From the NCBI RefSeq assembly GCF_023091745.1, contig NW_026291484.1, positions 310,001 through 374,000 of the forward strand: a stretch of DNA of 64,000 nt, in the 5' to 3' direction. Source of the DNA: Budorcas taxicolor (taxonomy: Eukaryota; Chordata; Mammalia; Artiodactyla; Bovidae). The notes under the pieces are model-generated. The model was not told the DNA's origin. It did no database searches and saw nothing but the letters and a program-made list of their open reading frames with translations. How positions within the stretch are numbered: position 1 is the first letter of the stretch; the number at the start of each line of letters is the position of its first letter. The position numbers and the translations under genes are program-made. Positions 35,068 through 48,275 of the stretch are shown here, piece by piece.

Positions 35068-38000
35068 GCCACCTTGGTGTGAGTCGATCCTTGGCGTGAA
35101 AGACGAGCCGGTGAAGGGAAAAGAGGTTCCTCTGGAATGGACTGAGACATCTGGGGGACTCTTGGAATGGTGGCACGACCCTGGAGTTCCTCTCCCGTTC
35201 CTGTTGAGAGGGCCTCCTCTTGAGATGCGACGGGAACGCCGGGAACTCTTTCCCGACGAATCAGGGAAAGGATCCCTCATCTCGAGCTACGAGGCGGAAA
35301 CGGGGCTCCTCTGGATGTGGGCGGGACCCACGTGATTCCTCTCGAGTGGAGACCCCTAGGTCGGGGAACTTCTTGATTTGCACCAAGGGTGTGAAGGAGC
35401 CTTTCGAAGTTCCAGAGGTGAGGTGTGATCAGCCTCGAGACGCCTCAGCGGAAATGGGCCTCATCTCGCCTGGAGGGGAGAACCTCCTGGATTTTCTCGA
35501 GTTGCGGCAGGTCTTCTCGAGTTACGACGGGGACCAGAGGGACCCGCTCTGGTGGCCTCAGGAAAGGCCAGTCCCCATGCGAGTTGCTAGGGGACCTCTC
35601 GGTATTCCTCTCCCGTCCATGCCGGGGCCTCAGTCCTTGTGTGGAGTCGGGGCCGGAACCTGAGGATTCCTCTCCAGTGTTGCCATGGATCTTGGGGTGC
35701 TTCTGAGTCTCCCCAGGGGAGTCAGGCCTCGTCTCGAGTGGGGGCATGCACGTGCGCTTTCCTCCCGAGCTGCAGCAGTAGTGTCACGCTTCCTGTCACG
35801 TGGATCAAGGGATCTGTGGCTTTCCCTCGAGGCTGTCCCTCGAGGCTTTCCCACGAGGCTTTCCCACAGGGCTGTGCCACGTGCCACCTTGGTGTGAGTC
35901 GATCCTCGGTGTGAAAGACGAGCCGGTGAAGGGAAAAGAGGTTCCTCTGGAATGGACTGAGACATCTGGGGGACTCTTGGAATGGTGGCACGACCCTGGA
36001 GTTCCTCTCGCCGTTCCTGTTGAGAGGGCCTCCTCTTGAGATGCGACGGGAATGCCGGGAACTCTTTCCCGACGAAGCAGGGAAAGGATCCCTCATCTCG
36101 AGCTACGAGGCGGAAACGGGGCTCCTCTGGATGTGGGCGGGACCCTCGTGATTCCTCTCGAGTGTAGACGGGTATGTCGGGGAACTTCTTGATTTGCACC
36201 AAGGGTGTGAAGGACCCTTTCGAAGTTCCAGAGGTGAGGTGTGATCAGCCTCGAGACGCCTCAGCGGAAATGGGCCTCATCTCGCCTGGAGGGGAGAACC
36301 TCCTGGATTTTCTCGAGTTGCGGCAGGTCTTCTCGAGTTACGACGGGGACCTTAGGGACCCGCTCTGGTGGCCTCAGGAAAGGCCAGTCCCCATGCGAGT
36401 TGCTATGGGACCTCTCGGGATTCCTCTCCAGTCCATGCCGGGGCCTCAGTCCTTGTGTGGAGTCGAGGCCGGAACCTGAGGATTCCTCTCCAGTGTTGCC
36501 ATGGATCTTGGGGTGCTTCTGAGTCTCCCCAGGGGAGTCAGGCCTCGTCTCGAGTGGGGGCATGCACGTGCGCTTTCCTCCCGAGCTGCAGCAGTAGTGT
36601 CACTCTTCCTGTCACGTGGATCAAGGGATCTGTGGCTTTCCCTCGAGGCTGTCCCTCGAGGCTTTCCCACGAGGCTTTCCCACAGGGCTGTGCCACGTGC
36701 CACCTTGGTGTGAGTCGATCCTCGGCGTGAAAGACGAGCCGGTGAAGGGAAAAGAGGTTCCTCTGGAATGGACTGAGATATCTGGGCGACTTTTGGAATG
36801 GTGGCACGACCCTGGAGTTCCTCTCGCCGTTCCTGTTGAGAGGGCCTCCTCTTGAGATGCGACGGGAACGCCGGGAACTCTTTCCCGACGAAGCAGGGAA
36901 AGGATCCCTCATCTCGAGCTACGAGGCGGAAACGGGGCTCCTCTGGATGTGGGCGGGACCCTCGTGATTCCTCTCGAGTGGAGACGGCTAGGTAGGGGAA
37001 CTTCTTGATTTGCACCAAGGGTGTGAAGGACCCTTTCGAAGTTCCAGAGGTGAGGTGTGATCAGCCTCGAGACGCCTCAGCGGAAATGGGCCTCATCTCG
37101 CCTGGAGGGGAGAACCTCCTGGATTTTCTCGAGTTGCGGCAGGTCTTCTCGAGTTACAACGGGGACCTCAGGGACCCGCTCTGGTGGCCTCAGGAAAGGC
37201 CAGTCCCCATGCGAGTTGCTAGGGGACCTCTCGGGATTCCTCTCCCGTCCATGCCGGGGCCTCAGTCCTTGTGTGGAGTCGGGGCCGGAACCTGAGGATT
37301 CCTCTCCATTGTTCCCATGGATCTTGGGGTGCTTCTGAGTCTCCCCAGGGGAGTCAGGCCTCGTCTCGAGTGGGGGCATGCACGTGCGCTTTCCTCCCGA
37401 GCTGCAGCAGTAGTGTCACGCTTCCTGTCACGTGGATCAAGGGATCTGTGGCTTTCCCTCGAGGCTGTTCCTCGAGGCTTTCCCACGAGGCTTTCCCACA
37501 GGGCTGTGCCACGTGCCACCTTGGTGTGAGTCGATCCTCGGCGTGAAAGACGAGCCGGTGAAGGGAAAAGAGGTTCCTCTGGAATGGACTGAGACATCTG
37601 GGGGACTCTTGGAATGCTGGCTCGACCCTGGAGTTCCTCTCGCCGTTCCTGTTGAGAGGGCCTCCTCTTGAGATGCGACGTGAACGCCGGGAAATCTTTC
37701 CCGACGAAGCAGGGAAAGGATCCCTCATCTCGAGCTACGAGGCGGAAACGGGGCTCCTCTGGATGTGGGCGGGACCCTCGTGATTCCTCTCGAGTGGAGA
37801 CGGGTATGTCGGGGAACTTCTTGATTTGCACCAAGGGTGTGAAGGAGCCTTTCGAAGTTCCAGAGGTGAGGTGTGATCAGCCTCGAGACACCTCAGCGGA
37901 AATGGGCCTCATCTCGCCTGGAGGGGAGAACCTCCTGGATTTTCTCGAGTTGCGGCAGGTCTTCTCGAGTTACGACGGGGACCTCAGGGACCCGCTCTGG

Positions 38001-41000
38001 TGGCCTCAGGAAAGGCCAGTCCCCATGCGAGGTGCTAGGGGACCTCTCGGGATTCCTCTCCCGTCCATGCCGGGGCCTCAGTCCTTGTGTGGAGTCGGGG
38101 CCGGAACCTGAGGATTCCTCTCCAGTGTTGCCATGGATCTTGGGGTGCTTCTGAGTCTCCCCAGGGGAGTCAGGCCTCGTCTCGAGTGGGGGCATGCACG
38201 TGCGCTTTCCTCCCGAGCTGCAGCAGTAGTGTCACGCTTCCTGTCACGTGGATCAAGGGATCTGTGGCTTTCCCTCGAGGCTGTCCCTCGAGGCTTTCCC
38301 ACGAGGCTTTCCCACAGGGCTGTGCCACGTGCCACCTTGGTGTGAGTCGATCCTCGGCGTGAAAGACGAGCCGGTGAGGGGACAAGAGTTTCCTCTGGAA
38401 TGGACTGAGACATCTGGGGGACTCTTGGAATGGTGGCACGACCCTGGAGTTCCTCTCGCCGGTCCTGTTGAGAGGGCCTCCTCTTGAGATGCGACGGGAA
38501 CGCCGGGAACTCTTTCCCGTCGAAGCAGGGAAAGGATCCCTCATCTCGAGCTACGAGGCGGAAACGGGGCTCCTCTGGATGTGGGCGGGACCCTCGTGAT
38601 TCCTCTCGAGTGGAGACGGCTAGGTCGGGGAACTTCTTGATTTTCACCAAGGGTGTGAAGGACCCTTTCGAAGTTCCAGAGGTGAGGTGTGATCAGCCTC
38701 GAGACGCCTCAGCGGAAATGGGCCTCATCTCGCCTGGAGGGGAGAACCTCCTGGATTTTCTCGAGTTGCGGCAGGTCTTCTCGAGTTACGACGGGGACCT
38801 CAGGGACCCGCTCTGGTGGCCTCAGGAAAGGCCAGTCCCCATGCGAGTTGCTATGGGACCTCTCGGGATTCCTCTCCCGTCCATGCCGGGGCCTCAGTCC
38901 TTGTGTGGAGTCGGGGCCGGAACCTGAGGATTCCTCTCCAGTGTTGCCATGGATCTTGGGGTGCTTCTGAGTCTCCCCAGGGGAGTCAGGCCTCGTCTCG
39001 AGTGGGGGCATGTACGTGCGCTTTCCTCCCGAGCTGCAGCAGTAGTGTCACGCTTCCTGTCACGTGGATCAAGGGATCTGTGGCTTTCCCTCGAGGCTGT
39101 CCCTCGAGGCTTTCCCACGAGGCTTTCCCACAGGGCTGTGCCACGTGCCACCTTGGTGTGAGTCGATCCTCGGCGTGAAAGACGAGCCGGTGAAGGGAAA
39201 AGAGGTTCCTCTGGAATGGACTGAGACATCTGGGGGACTCTTGGAATGGTGGCACGACCCTGGAGTTCCTCTCGCCGTTCCTGTTGAGAGGGCCTCCTCT
39301 TGAGATGCGACGGGAACGCCGGGAACTCTTTCCCGACGAAGCAGGGAAAGGATCCCTCATCTCGAGCTACGAGGCGGAAACGGGGCTTCTCTGGATGTGG
39401 GCGGACCCACGTGATTCCTCTCGAGTGGAGACGGCTAGGTCGGGGAACTTCTTGATTTGCACCAAGGGTGTGTAGGACCCTTTCGAAGTTCCAGAGGTGA
39501 GGTGTGATCAGCCTCGAGACGCCTCAGCGGAAATGGGCCTCATCTCGCCTGGAGGGGAGAACCTCCTGGATTTTCTCGAGTTGCGGCAGGTCTTCTCGAG
39601 TTACGACGGGGACCACAGGGACCCGCTCTGGTGGCCTCAGGAAAGGCCAGTCCCCATGCGAGTTGCTAGGGGACCACTCGGGATTCCTCTCCCGTCCATG
39701 CCGGGGCCTCAGTCCTTGTGTGGAGTCGGGGCCGGAACCTGAGGATTCCTCTCCAGTGTTGCCATGGATCTTGGGGTGCTTCTGAGTCTCCCCAGGGGAG
39801 TCAGGCCTCGTCTCGAGTGGGGGCATGCACGTGCGCTTTCCTCCCGCGCTGCTGCAGTAGTGTCACGCTTCCTGTCACGTGGATCAAGGGATCTGTGGCT
39901 TTCCCTCGAGGCTGTCCCTCGAGGCTTTCCCACGAGGCTTTCCCACAGGGCTGTGCCACGTGCCACCTTGGTGTGAGTCGATCCTCGGCGTGAAAGACGA
40001 GCCCGTGAAGGGAAAATAGGTTCCTCTGGAATGGACTGAGACATCTGGGGGACTCTTGGAATGGTGGCACGACCCTGGAGTTCCTCTTGCCGTTCCTGTT
40101 GAGAGGGCCTCCTCTTGAGATGCGACGGGAACGCCGGGAACTCTTTCCCGACGAAGCAGGGAAAGGATCCCTCATCTCGAGCTACGAGGCGGAAACGGGT
40201 CTCCTCTGGATGTGGGCGGGACCCTCGTGATTCCTCTCGAGTGGAGACGGCTAGGTCGGGGAACTTCTTGATTTGCACCAAGGGTGTGAAGGAGCCTTTC
40301 GAAGTTCCAGAGGTGAGGTGTGATCAGCCTCGAGACGCCTCAGCGGAAATGGGCCTCATCTCGCCTGGAGGGGAGAACCTCGTGGATTTTCTCGAGTTGC
40401 GGCAGGTCTTCTTGAGTTATGACGGGGACCTCAGGGACCCGCTCTGGTGGCCTCAGGAAAGGAGTGTCCCCATGCGAGTTGCTAGGGGACCTCTCGGGAT
40501 TCCTCTCCCGTCCATGCCGGGGCCTCAGTCCTTGTGTGGAGTCGGGGCCGGAACCTGAGGATTCCTCTCCAGTGTTGCCATGGATCTTGGGGTGCTTCTG
40601 AGTCTCCCCAGGGGAGTCAGGCCTCGTCTCGAGTGGGGGCATGCACGTGCGCTTTCCTCCCGAGCTGCAGCAGTAGTGTCACGCTTCCTGTCACGTGGAT
40701 CAAGGGATCTGTGGCTTTCCCTCGAGGCTGTCCCTCGAGGCTTTCCCACGAGGCTTTCCCACAGGGCTGTGCCACGTGCCACCTTGGTGTGAGTCGATCC
40801 TCGGCGTGAAAGACGAGCCGGTGAAGGGAAAAGAGGTTCCTCTGGAATGGACTGAGACATCTGGGGGACTCTTGGAATGGTGGCACGACCCTGGAGTTCC
40901 TCTCGCCGTTCCTGTTGAGAGGGCCTCCTCTTGAGATGCGACGGGAACGCCGGGAACTCTTTCCCGACGAAGCAGGGAAAGGATCCCTCATCTCGAGCTA

Positions 41001-41746
41001 CGAGGCGGAAACGGGGCTCCTCTGGATGTGGGCGGGACCCACGTGATTCCTCTCGAGTGGAGACGGCTAGGTCGGGGAACTTCTTGATTTGCACCAAGGG
41101 TGTGTAGGACCCTTTCGAAGTTCCAGAGGTGAGGTGTGATCAGCCTCGAGACGCCTCAGCGGAAATGGGCCTCATCTCGCCTGGAGGGGAGAACCTCCTG
41201 GATTTTCTCGAGTTGCGGCAGGTCTTCTCGAGTTACGACGGGGACCACAGGGACCCGCTCTGGTGGCCTCAGGAAAGGCCAGTCCCCATGCGAGTTTCTA
41301 GGGGACCACTCGGGATTCCTCTCCCGTCCATGCCGGGGCCTCAGTCCTTGTGTGGAGTCGGGGCCGGAACCTGAGGATTCCTCTCCAGTGTTGCCATGGA
41401 TCTTGGGGTGCTTCTGAGTCTCCCCAGGGGAGTCAGGCCTCGTCTCGAGTGGGGGCATGCACGTGCGCTTTCCTCCCGAGCTGCAGCAGTAGTGTCACGC
41501 TTCCTGTCACGTGGATCAAGGGATCTGTGGCTTTCCCTCGAGGCTGTCCCTCGAGGCTTTCCCACGAGGCTTTCCCACAGGGCTGTGCCACGTGCCACCT
41601 TGGTGTGAGTGGATCCTCGGCGTGAAAGACGAGCCGGTGAAGGGAAAAGAGGTTCCTCTGGAATGGACTGAGACATCTGGGGGACTCTTGGAATGGTGGC
41701 ACGACCCTGGAGTTCCTCTCGCCGTTCCTGTTGAGAGGGCCTCCTC

Positions 41747-44700
41747 TTGAGATGCGACGGGAACGCCGGGAACTCTTTCCCGACGAAGCAGGGAAAGGAT
41801 CCCTCATCTCGAGCTACGAGGCGGAAACGGGGCTCCTCTGGATGTGGGCGGGACCCACGTGATTCCTCTCGAGTGGAGACGGCTAGGTCGGGGAACTTCT
41901 TGATTTGCACCAAGGGTGTGTAGGACCCTTTCGAAGTTCCAGAGGTGAGGTGTGATCAGCCTCGAGACGCCTCAGCGGAAATGGGCCTCATCTCGCCTGG
42001 AGGGGAGAACCTCCTGGATTTTCTCGAGTTGCGGCAGGTCTTCTCGAGTTACGACGGGGACCACAGGGACCCGCTCTGGTGGCCTCAGGAAAGGCCAGTC
42101 CCCATGCGAGTTGCTAGGGGACCACTCGGGATTCCTCTCCCGTCCATGCCGGGGCCTCAGTCCTTGTGTGGAGTCGGGGCCGGAACCTGAGGATTCCTCT
42201 CCAGTGTTGCCATGGATCTTGGGGTGCTTCTGAGTCTCCCCAGGGGAGTCAGGCCTCGTCTCGAGTGGGGGCATGCACGTGCGCTTTCCTCCCGAGCTGC
42301 AGCAGTAGTGTCACGCTTCCTGTCACGTGGATCAAGGGATCTGTGGCTTTCCCTCGAGGCTGTCCCTCGAGTCTTTCCCACGAGGCTTTCCCACAGGGCT
42401 GTGCCACGTGCCACCTTGGTGGGAGTCGATCCTCGGCGTGAAAGACGAGCCGGTGAAGGGAAAAGAGGTTCCTCTGGAATGGACTGAGACATCTGGGGGA
42501 CTCTTGGAATGGTGGCACGACCCTGGAGTTCCTCTCGCCGTTCCTGTTGAGAGGGCCTCCTCTTGAGATGCGACGGGAACGCCGGGAACTCTTTCCCGAC
42601 GAAGCAGAGAAAGGATCCCTCATCTTGAGCTACGAGGCGGAAACGGGGCTCCTCTGGATGTGGGCGGGACCCACGTGATTCCTCTCGAGAGGAGACGGCT
42701 AGGTCGGGGAACTTCTTGATTTGCACCAAGGGTGTGTAGGACCCTTTTGAAGTTCCAGAGGTGAGGTGTGATCAGCCTCGAGACGCCTCAGCGGAAATGG
42801 GCCTCATCTCGCCTGGAGGGGAGAACCTCCTGGATTTTCTCGAGTTGCGGCAGGTCTTCTCGAGTTACGACGGGGACCACAGGGACCCGCTCTGGTGGCC
42901 TCAGGAAAGGCCAGTCCCCATGCGAGTTGCTAGGGGACCACTCGGGATTCCTCTCCCGTCCATGCCGGGGCCTCAGTCCTTGTGTGGAGTCGGGGCCGGA
43001 ACCTGAGGATTCCTCTCCAGTGTTGCCATGGATCTTGGGATTCTTCTGAGTCTCCCCAGGGGACTCAGGCCTCGTCTCGAGTGGGGGCATGCACGTGCGC
43101 TTTCCTCCCGAGCTGCAGCAGTACTGTCACGCTTCCTGTCACGTGGATCAAGGGATCTGTGGCTTTCCCTCGAGGCTGTCCCTCGAGGCTTTCCCACGAG
43201 GCTTTCACACAGGGCTGTGCCACGTGCCACCTTGGTGGGAGTCGATCCTCGGCGTGAAAGACGAGCCGGTGAAGGGAAAAGAGGTTCCTCTGGAATGGAC
43301 TGAGACATCTGGGGGACTCTTGGAATGGTGGCACGACCCTGGAGTTCCTCTCGCCGTTCCTGTTGAGAGGGCCTCCTCTTGAGATGCGACGGGAACGCCG
43401 GGAACTCTTTCCCGACGAAGCAGGGAAAGGATCCCTCATCTCGAGCTACGAGGCGGAAACGGGGCTCCTCTGGATGTGGGCGGGACCCTCGTGATTCCTC
43501 TCCAGTGGAGACGGCTAGGTCGGGGAACTTCTTGATTTGCACCAAGGGTGTGTAGGACCCTTTCGAAGTTCCAGAGGTGAGGTGTGATCAGCCTCGAGAC
43601 GCCTCAGCGGAAATGGGCCTCATCTCGCCTGGAGGGGAGAACCTCCTGGATTTTCTCGAGTTGCGGCAGGTCTTCTCGAGTTACGACGGGGACCACAGGG
43701 ACCCGCTCTGGTGGCCTCAGGAAAGGCCAGTCCCCATGCGAGTTGCTAGGGGACCACTCGGGATTCCTCTCCCGTCCATGCCTGGGCCTCAGTCCTTGTG
43801 TGGAGTCGGGGCCGGAACCTGAGGATTCCTCTCCAGTGTTGCCATGGATCTTGGGGTGCTTCTGAGTCTCCCCAGGGGAGTCAGGCCTCGTCTCGAGTGG
43901 GGGCATGCACGTGCGCTTTCCTCCCGAGCTGCAGCAGTAGTGTCACGCTTCCTGTCACGTGGATCAAGGGATCTGTGGCTTTCCCTCGAGGCTGTCCCTC
44001 GAGTCTTTCCCACGAGGCTTTCCCACAGGGCTGTGCCACGTGCCACCTTGGTGGGAGTCGATCCTCGGCGTGAAAGACGAGCCGGTGAAGGGAAAAGAGG
44101 TTCCTCTGGAATGGACTGAGACATCTGGGGGACTCTTGGAATGGTGGCACGACCCTGGAGTTCCTCTCGCCGTTCCTGTTGAGAGGGCCTCCTCTTGAGA
44201 TGCGACGGGAAGGCCGGGAATTCTTTCCCGACGAAGCAGGGAAAGGATCCCTCATCTTGAGCTACGAGGCGGAAACGGGGCTCCTCTGGATGTGGGCGGG
44301 ACCCACGTGATTCCTCTCGAGAGGAGACGGCTAGGTCGGGGAACTTCTTGATTTGCACCAAGGGTGTGTAGGACCCTTTTGAAGTTCCAGAGGTGAGGTG
44401 TGATCAGCCTCGAGACGCCTCAGCGGAAATGGGCCTCATCTCGCCTGGAGGGGAGAACCTCCTGGATTTTCTCGAGTTGCGGCAGGTCTTCTCGAGTTAC
44501 GACGGGGACCACAGGGACCCGCTCTGGTGGCCTCAGGAAAGGCCAGTCCCCATGCGAGTTGCTAGGGGACCACTCGGGATTCCTCTCCCGTCCATGCCGG
44601 GGCCTCAGTCCTTGTGTGGAGTCGGGGCCGGAACCTGAGGATTCCTCTCCAGTGTTGCCATGGATCTTGGGATTCTTCTGAGTCTCCCCAGGGGACTCAG

Positions 44701-47700
44701 CCTCGTCTCGAGTGGGGGCATGCACGTGCGCTTTCCTCCCGAGCTGCAGCAGTAGTGTCACGCTTCCTGTCACGTGGATCAAGGGATCTGTGGCTTTCCC
44801 TCGAGGCTGTCCCTCGAGGCTTTCCCACGAGGCTTTCACACAGGGCTGTGCCACGTGCCACCTTGGTGGGAGTCGATCCTCGGCGTGAAAGACGAGCCGG
44901 TGAAGGGAAAAAGAGGTTCCTCTGGAATGGACTGAGACATCTGGGGGACTCTTGGAATGGTGGCACGACCCTGGAGTTCCTCTCGCCGTTCCTGTTGAGA
45001 GGGCCTCCTCTTGAGATGCGACGGGAACGCCGGGAACTCTTTCCCGACGAAGCAGGGAAAGGATCCCTCATCTCGAGCTACGAGGCGGAAACGGGCTCCT
45101 CTGGATGTGGGCGGGACCCTCGTGATTCCTCTCCAGTGGAGACGGCTAGGTCGGGGAACTTCTTGATTTGCACCAAGGGTGTGAAGGACCCTTTCGAAGT
45201 TCCAGAGGTGAGGTGTGATCAGCCTCGAGACGCCTCAGCGGAAATGGGCCTCATCTCGCCTGGAGGGGAGAACCTCCTGGATTTTCTCGAGTTGCGGCAG
45301 GTCTTCTCGAGTTATGACGGGGACCTCAGGGACCCGCTCTGGTGGCCTCAGGAAAGGAGTGTCCCCATGCGAGTTGCTAGGGGACCTCTCGGGATTCCTC
45401 TCCCGTCCATGCCGGGGCCTCAGTCCTTGTGTGGAGTCGGGGCCGGAACCTGAGGATTCCTCTCCAGTGTTGCCATGGATCTTGGGGTGCTTCTGAGTCT
45501 CCCCAGGGGAGTCAGGCCTCGTCTCGAGTGGGGGCATGCACGTGCGCTTTCCTCCCGAGCTGCAGCAGTAGTGTCACGCTTCCTGTCACGTGGATCAAGG
45601 GATCTGTGGCTTTCCCTCGAGGCTGTCCCTAGAGTCTTTCCCACGAGGCTTTCCCACAGGGGCTGTGCCACGTGCCACCTTGGTGGGAGTCGATCCTCGG
45701 CGTGAAAGACGAGCCGGTGAAGGGAAAAGAGGTTCCTCTGGAATGGACTGAGACATCTGGGGGACTCTTGGAATGGTGGCACGACCCCTGGAGTTCCTCT
45801 CGCCGTTCCTGTTGAGAGGGCCTCCTCTTGAGATGCGACGGGAACGCCGGGAACTCTTTCCCGACGAAGCAGGGAAAGGATCCCTCATCTCGAGCTACGA
45901 GGCGGAAACGGGGCTCCTCTGGATGTGGCGGGACCCTCGTGATTCCTCTCGAGTGGAGACGGCTAGGTCGGGGGAACTTCTTGATTTGCACCAAGGGTGT
46001 GAAGGAGCCTTTCGAAGTTCCAGAGGTGAGGTGTGATCAGCCTAGAGACGCCTCAGCGGAAATGGGCCTCATCTCGCCTGGAGGGGAGAACCTCGTGGAT
46101 TTTCTCGAGTTGCGGCAGGTCTTCTCGAGTTATGACGGGGACCTCAGGGACCCGCTCTGGTGGCCTCAGGAAAGGAGTGTCCCCATGCGAGTTGCTAGGG
46201 GACCTCTCGGGATTTCTCTCCCGTCCATGCCGGGGCCTCAGTCCTTGTGTGGAGTCGGGGCCGGAACCTGAGGATTCCTCTCCAGTGTTGCCATGGATCT
46301 TGGGGTGCTTCTGAGTCTCCCCAGGGGAGTCAGGCCTCGTCTCGAGTGGGGGCATGCACGTGCGCTTTCCTCCCGAGCTGCAGCAGTAGTGTCACGCTTC
46401 CTGTCACGTGGATCAAGGGATCTGTGGCTTTCCCTCGAGGCTGTCCCTCGAGGCTTTCCCACGAGGCTTTCCCACAGGGCTGTGCCACGTGCCACCTTGG
46501 TGTGAGTGGATCCTCCGCGTGAAAGACGAGCCGGTGAAGGGAAAAGAGGTTCCTCTGGAATGGACTGAGACATCTGGGGGACTCTTGGAATGGTGGCACG
46601 ACCCTGGAGTTCCTCTCGCCGTTCCTGTTGAGAGGGCCTCCTCTTGAGATGCGACGGGAACGCCGGGAACTCTTTCCCGACGAAGCAGGGAAAGGATCCC
46701 TCATCTCGAGCTACGAGGCGGAAACGGGGCTCCTCTGGATGTGGGCGGGACCCACGTGATTCCTCTCGAGTGGAGACGGAGTGGAGACGGAACTTCTTGA
46801 TTTGCACCAAGGGTGTGTAGGACCCTTTCGAAGTTCCAGAGGTGAGGTGTGATCAGCCTCGAGACGCCTCAGCGGAAATGGGCCTCATCTCGCCTGGAGG
46901 GGAGAACCTCCTGGATTTTATCGAGTTGCGGCAGGTCTTCTCGAGTTACGACGTGGACCACAGGGACCCGCTCTGGTGGCCTCAGGAAAGGCCAGTCCCC
47001 ATGCGAGTTGCTAGGGGACCACTCGGGATTCCTCTCCCGTCCATGCCGGGGCCTCAGTCCTTGTGTGGAGTCGGGGCCGGAACCTGAGGATTCCTCTCCA
47101 GTGTTGCCATGGATCTTGGGGTGCTTCTGAGTCTCCCCAGGGGAGTCAGGCCTCGTCTCGAGTGGGGGCATGCACGTGCGCTTTCCTCCCGAGCTGCAGC
47201 AGTAGTGTCACGCTTCCTGTCACGTGGATCAAGGGATCTGTGGCTTTCCCTCGAGGCTGTCCCTCGAGTCTTTCCCACGAGGCTTTCCCACAGGGCTGTG
47301 CCACGTGCCACCTTGGTGGGAGTCGATCCTCGGCGTGAAAGACGAGCCGGTGAAGGGAAAAGAGGTTCCTCTGGAATGGACTGAGACATCTGGGGGACTC
47401 TTGGAATGGTGGCACGACCCTGGAGTTCCTCTCGCCGTTCCTGTTGAGAGGGCCTCCTCTTGAGATGCGACGGGAACGCCGGGAACTCTTTCCCGACGAA
47501 GCAGGGAAAGGATCCCTCATCTTGAGCTACGAGGCGGAAACGGGGCTCCTCTGGATGTGGGCGGGACCCACGTGATTCCTCTCGAGAGGAGACGGCTAGG
47601 TCGGGGAACTTCTTGATTTGCACCAAGGGTGTGTAGGACCCTTTCGAAGTTCCAGAGGTGAGGTGTGATCAGCCTCGAGACGCCTCAGCGGAAATGGGCC

Positions 47701-48275
47701 TCATCTCGCCTGGAGGGGAGAACCTCCTGGATTTTCTCGAGTTGCGGCAGGTCTTCTCGAGTTACGACGGGGACCACAGGGACCCGCTCTGGTGGCCTCA
47801 GGAAAGGCCAGTCCCCATGCGAGTTGCTAGGGGACCACTCGGGATTCCTCTCCCGTCCATGCCGGGGCCTCAGTCCTTGTGTGGAGTCGGGGCCGGAACC
47901 TGAGGATTCCTCTCCAGTGTTGCCATGGATCTTGGGATTCTTCTGAGTCTCCCCAGGGGACTCAGGCCTCGTCTCGAGTGGGGGCATGCACGTGCGCTTT
48001 CCTCCCGAGCTGCAGCAGTACTGTCACGCTTCCTGTCACGTGGATCAAGGGATCTGTGGCTTTCCCTCGAGGCTGTCCCTCGAGGCTTTCCCACGAGGCT
48101 TTCACAGAGGGCTGTGCCACGTGCCACCTTGGTGGGAGTCGATCCTCGGCGTGAAAGACGAGCCGGTGAAGGGAAAAGAGGTTCCTCTGGAATGGACTGA
48201 GACATCTGGGGGACTCTTGGAATGGTGGCACGACCCTGGAGTTCCTCTCGCCGGTCCTGTTGAGAGGGCCTCCTC
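41747..48275. repeat. Three related dimers within a six-monomer pattern
   Basis: Dimers at 41747-43378, 43379-45010 and 46644-48275 share a first monomer with CCTCGAGTCTTTCC and CTCTCGAGAGGAG, and a second with TTGGGATTCTTCTG, GGGGACTCAG and GCTTTCACAC or a close form. The first two are offset 1632; the third follows the first at 4897, about six monomers. The monomer before the first and third dimers (40931 and 45828) shares GTGAGTGGATCC, so the offset block is at least three monomers long. Confidence 0.82.

Noticed and set aside
44614..45453. Long 279-codon frame, with similar 273-codon (48276-49097) and 232-codon (15607-16305) frames
   Set aside because: These arise because one-base indels join two frames that are separate in sister monomers. 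They lie exactly in the indel clusters, so they are artefacts of frame joining.
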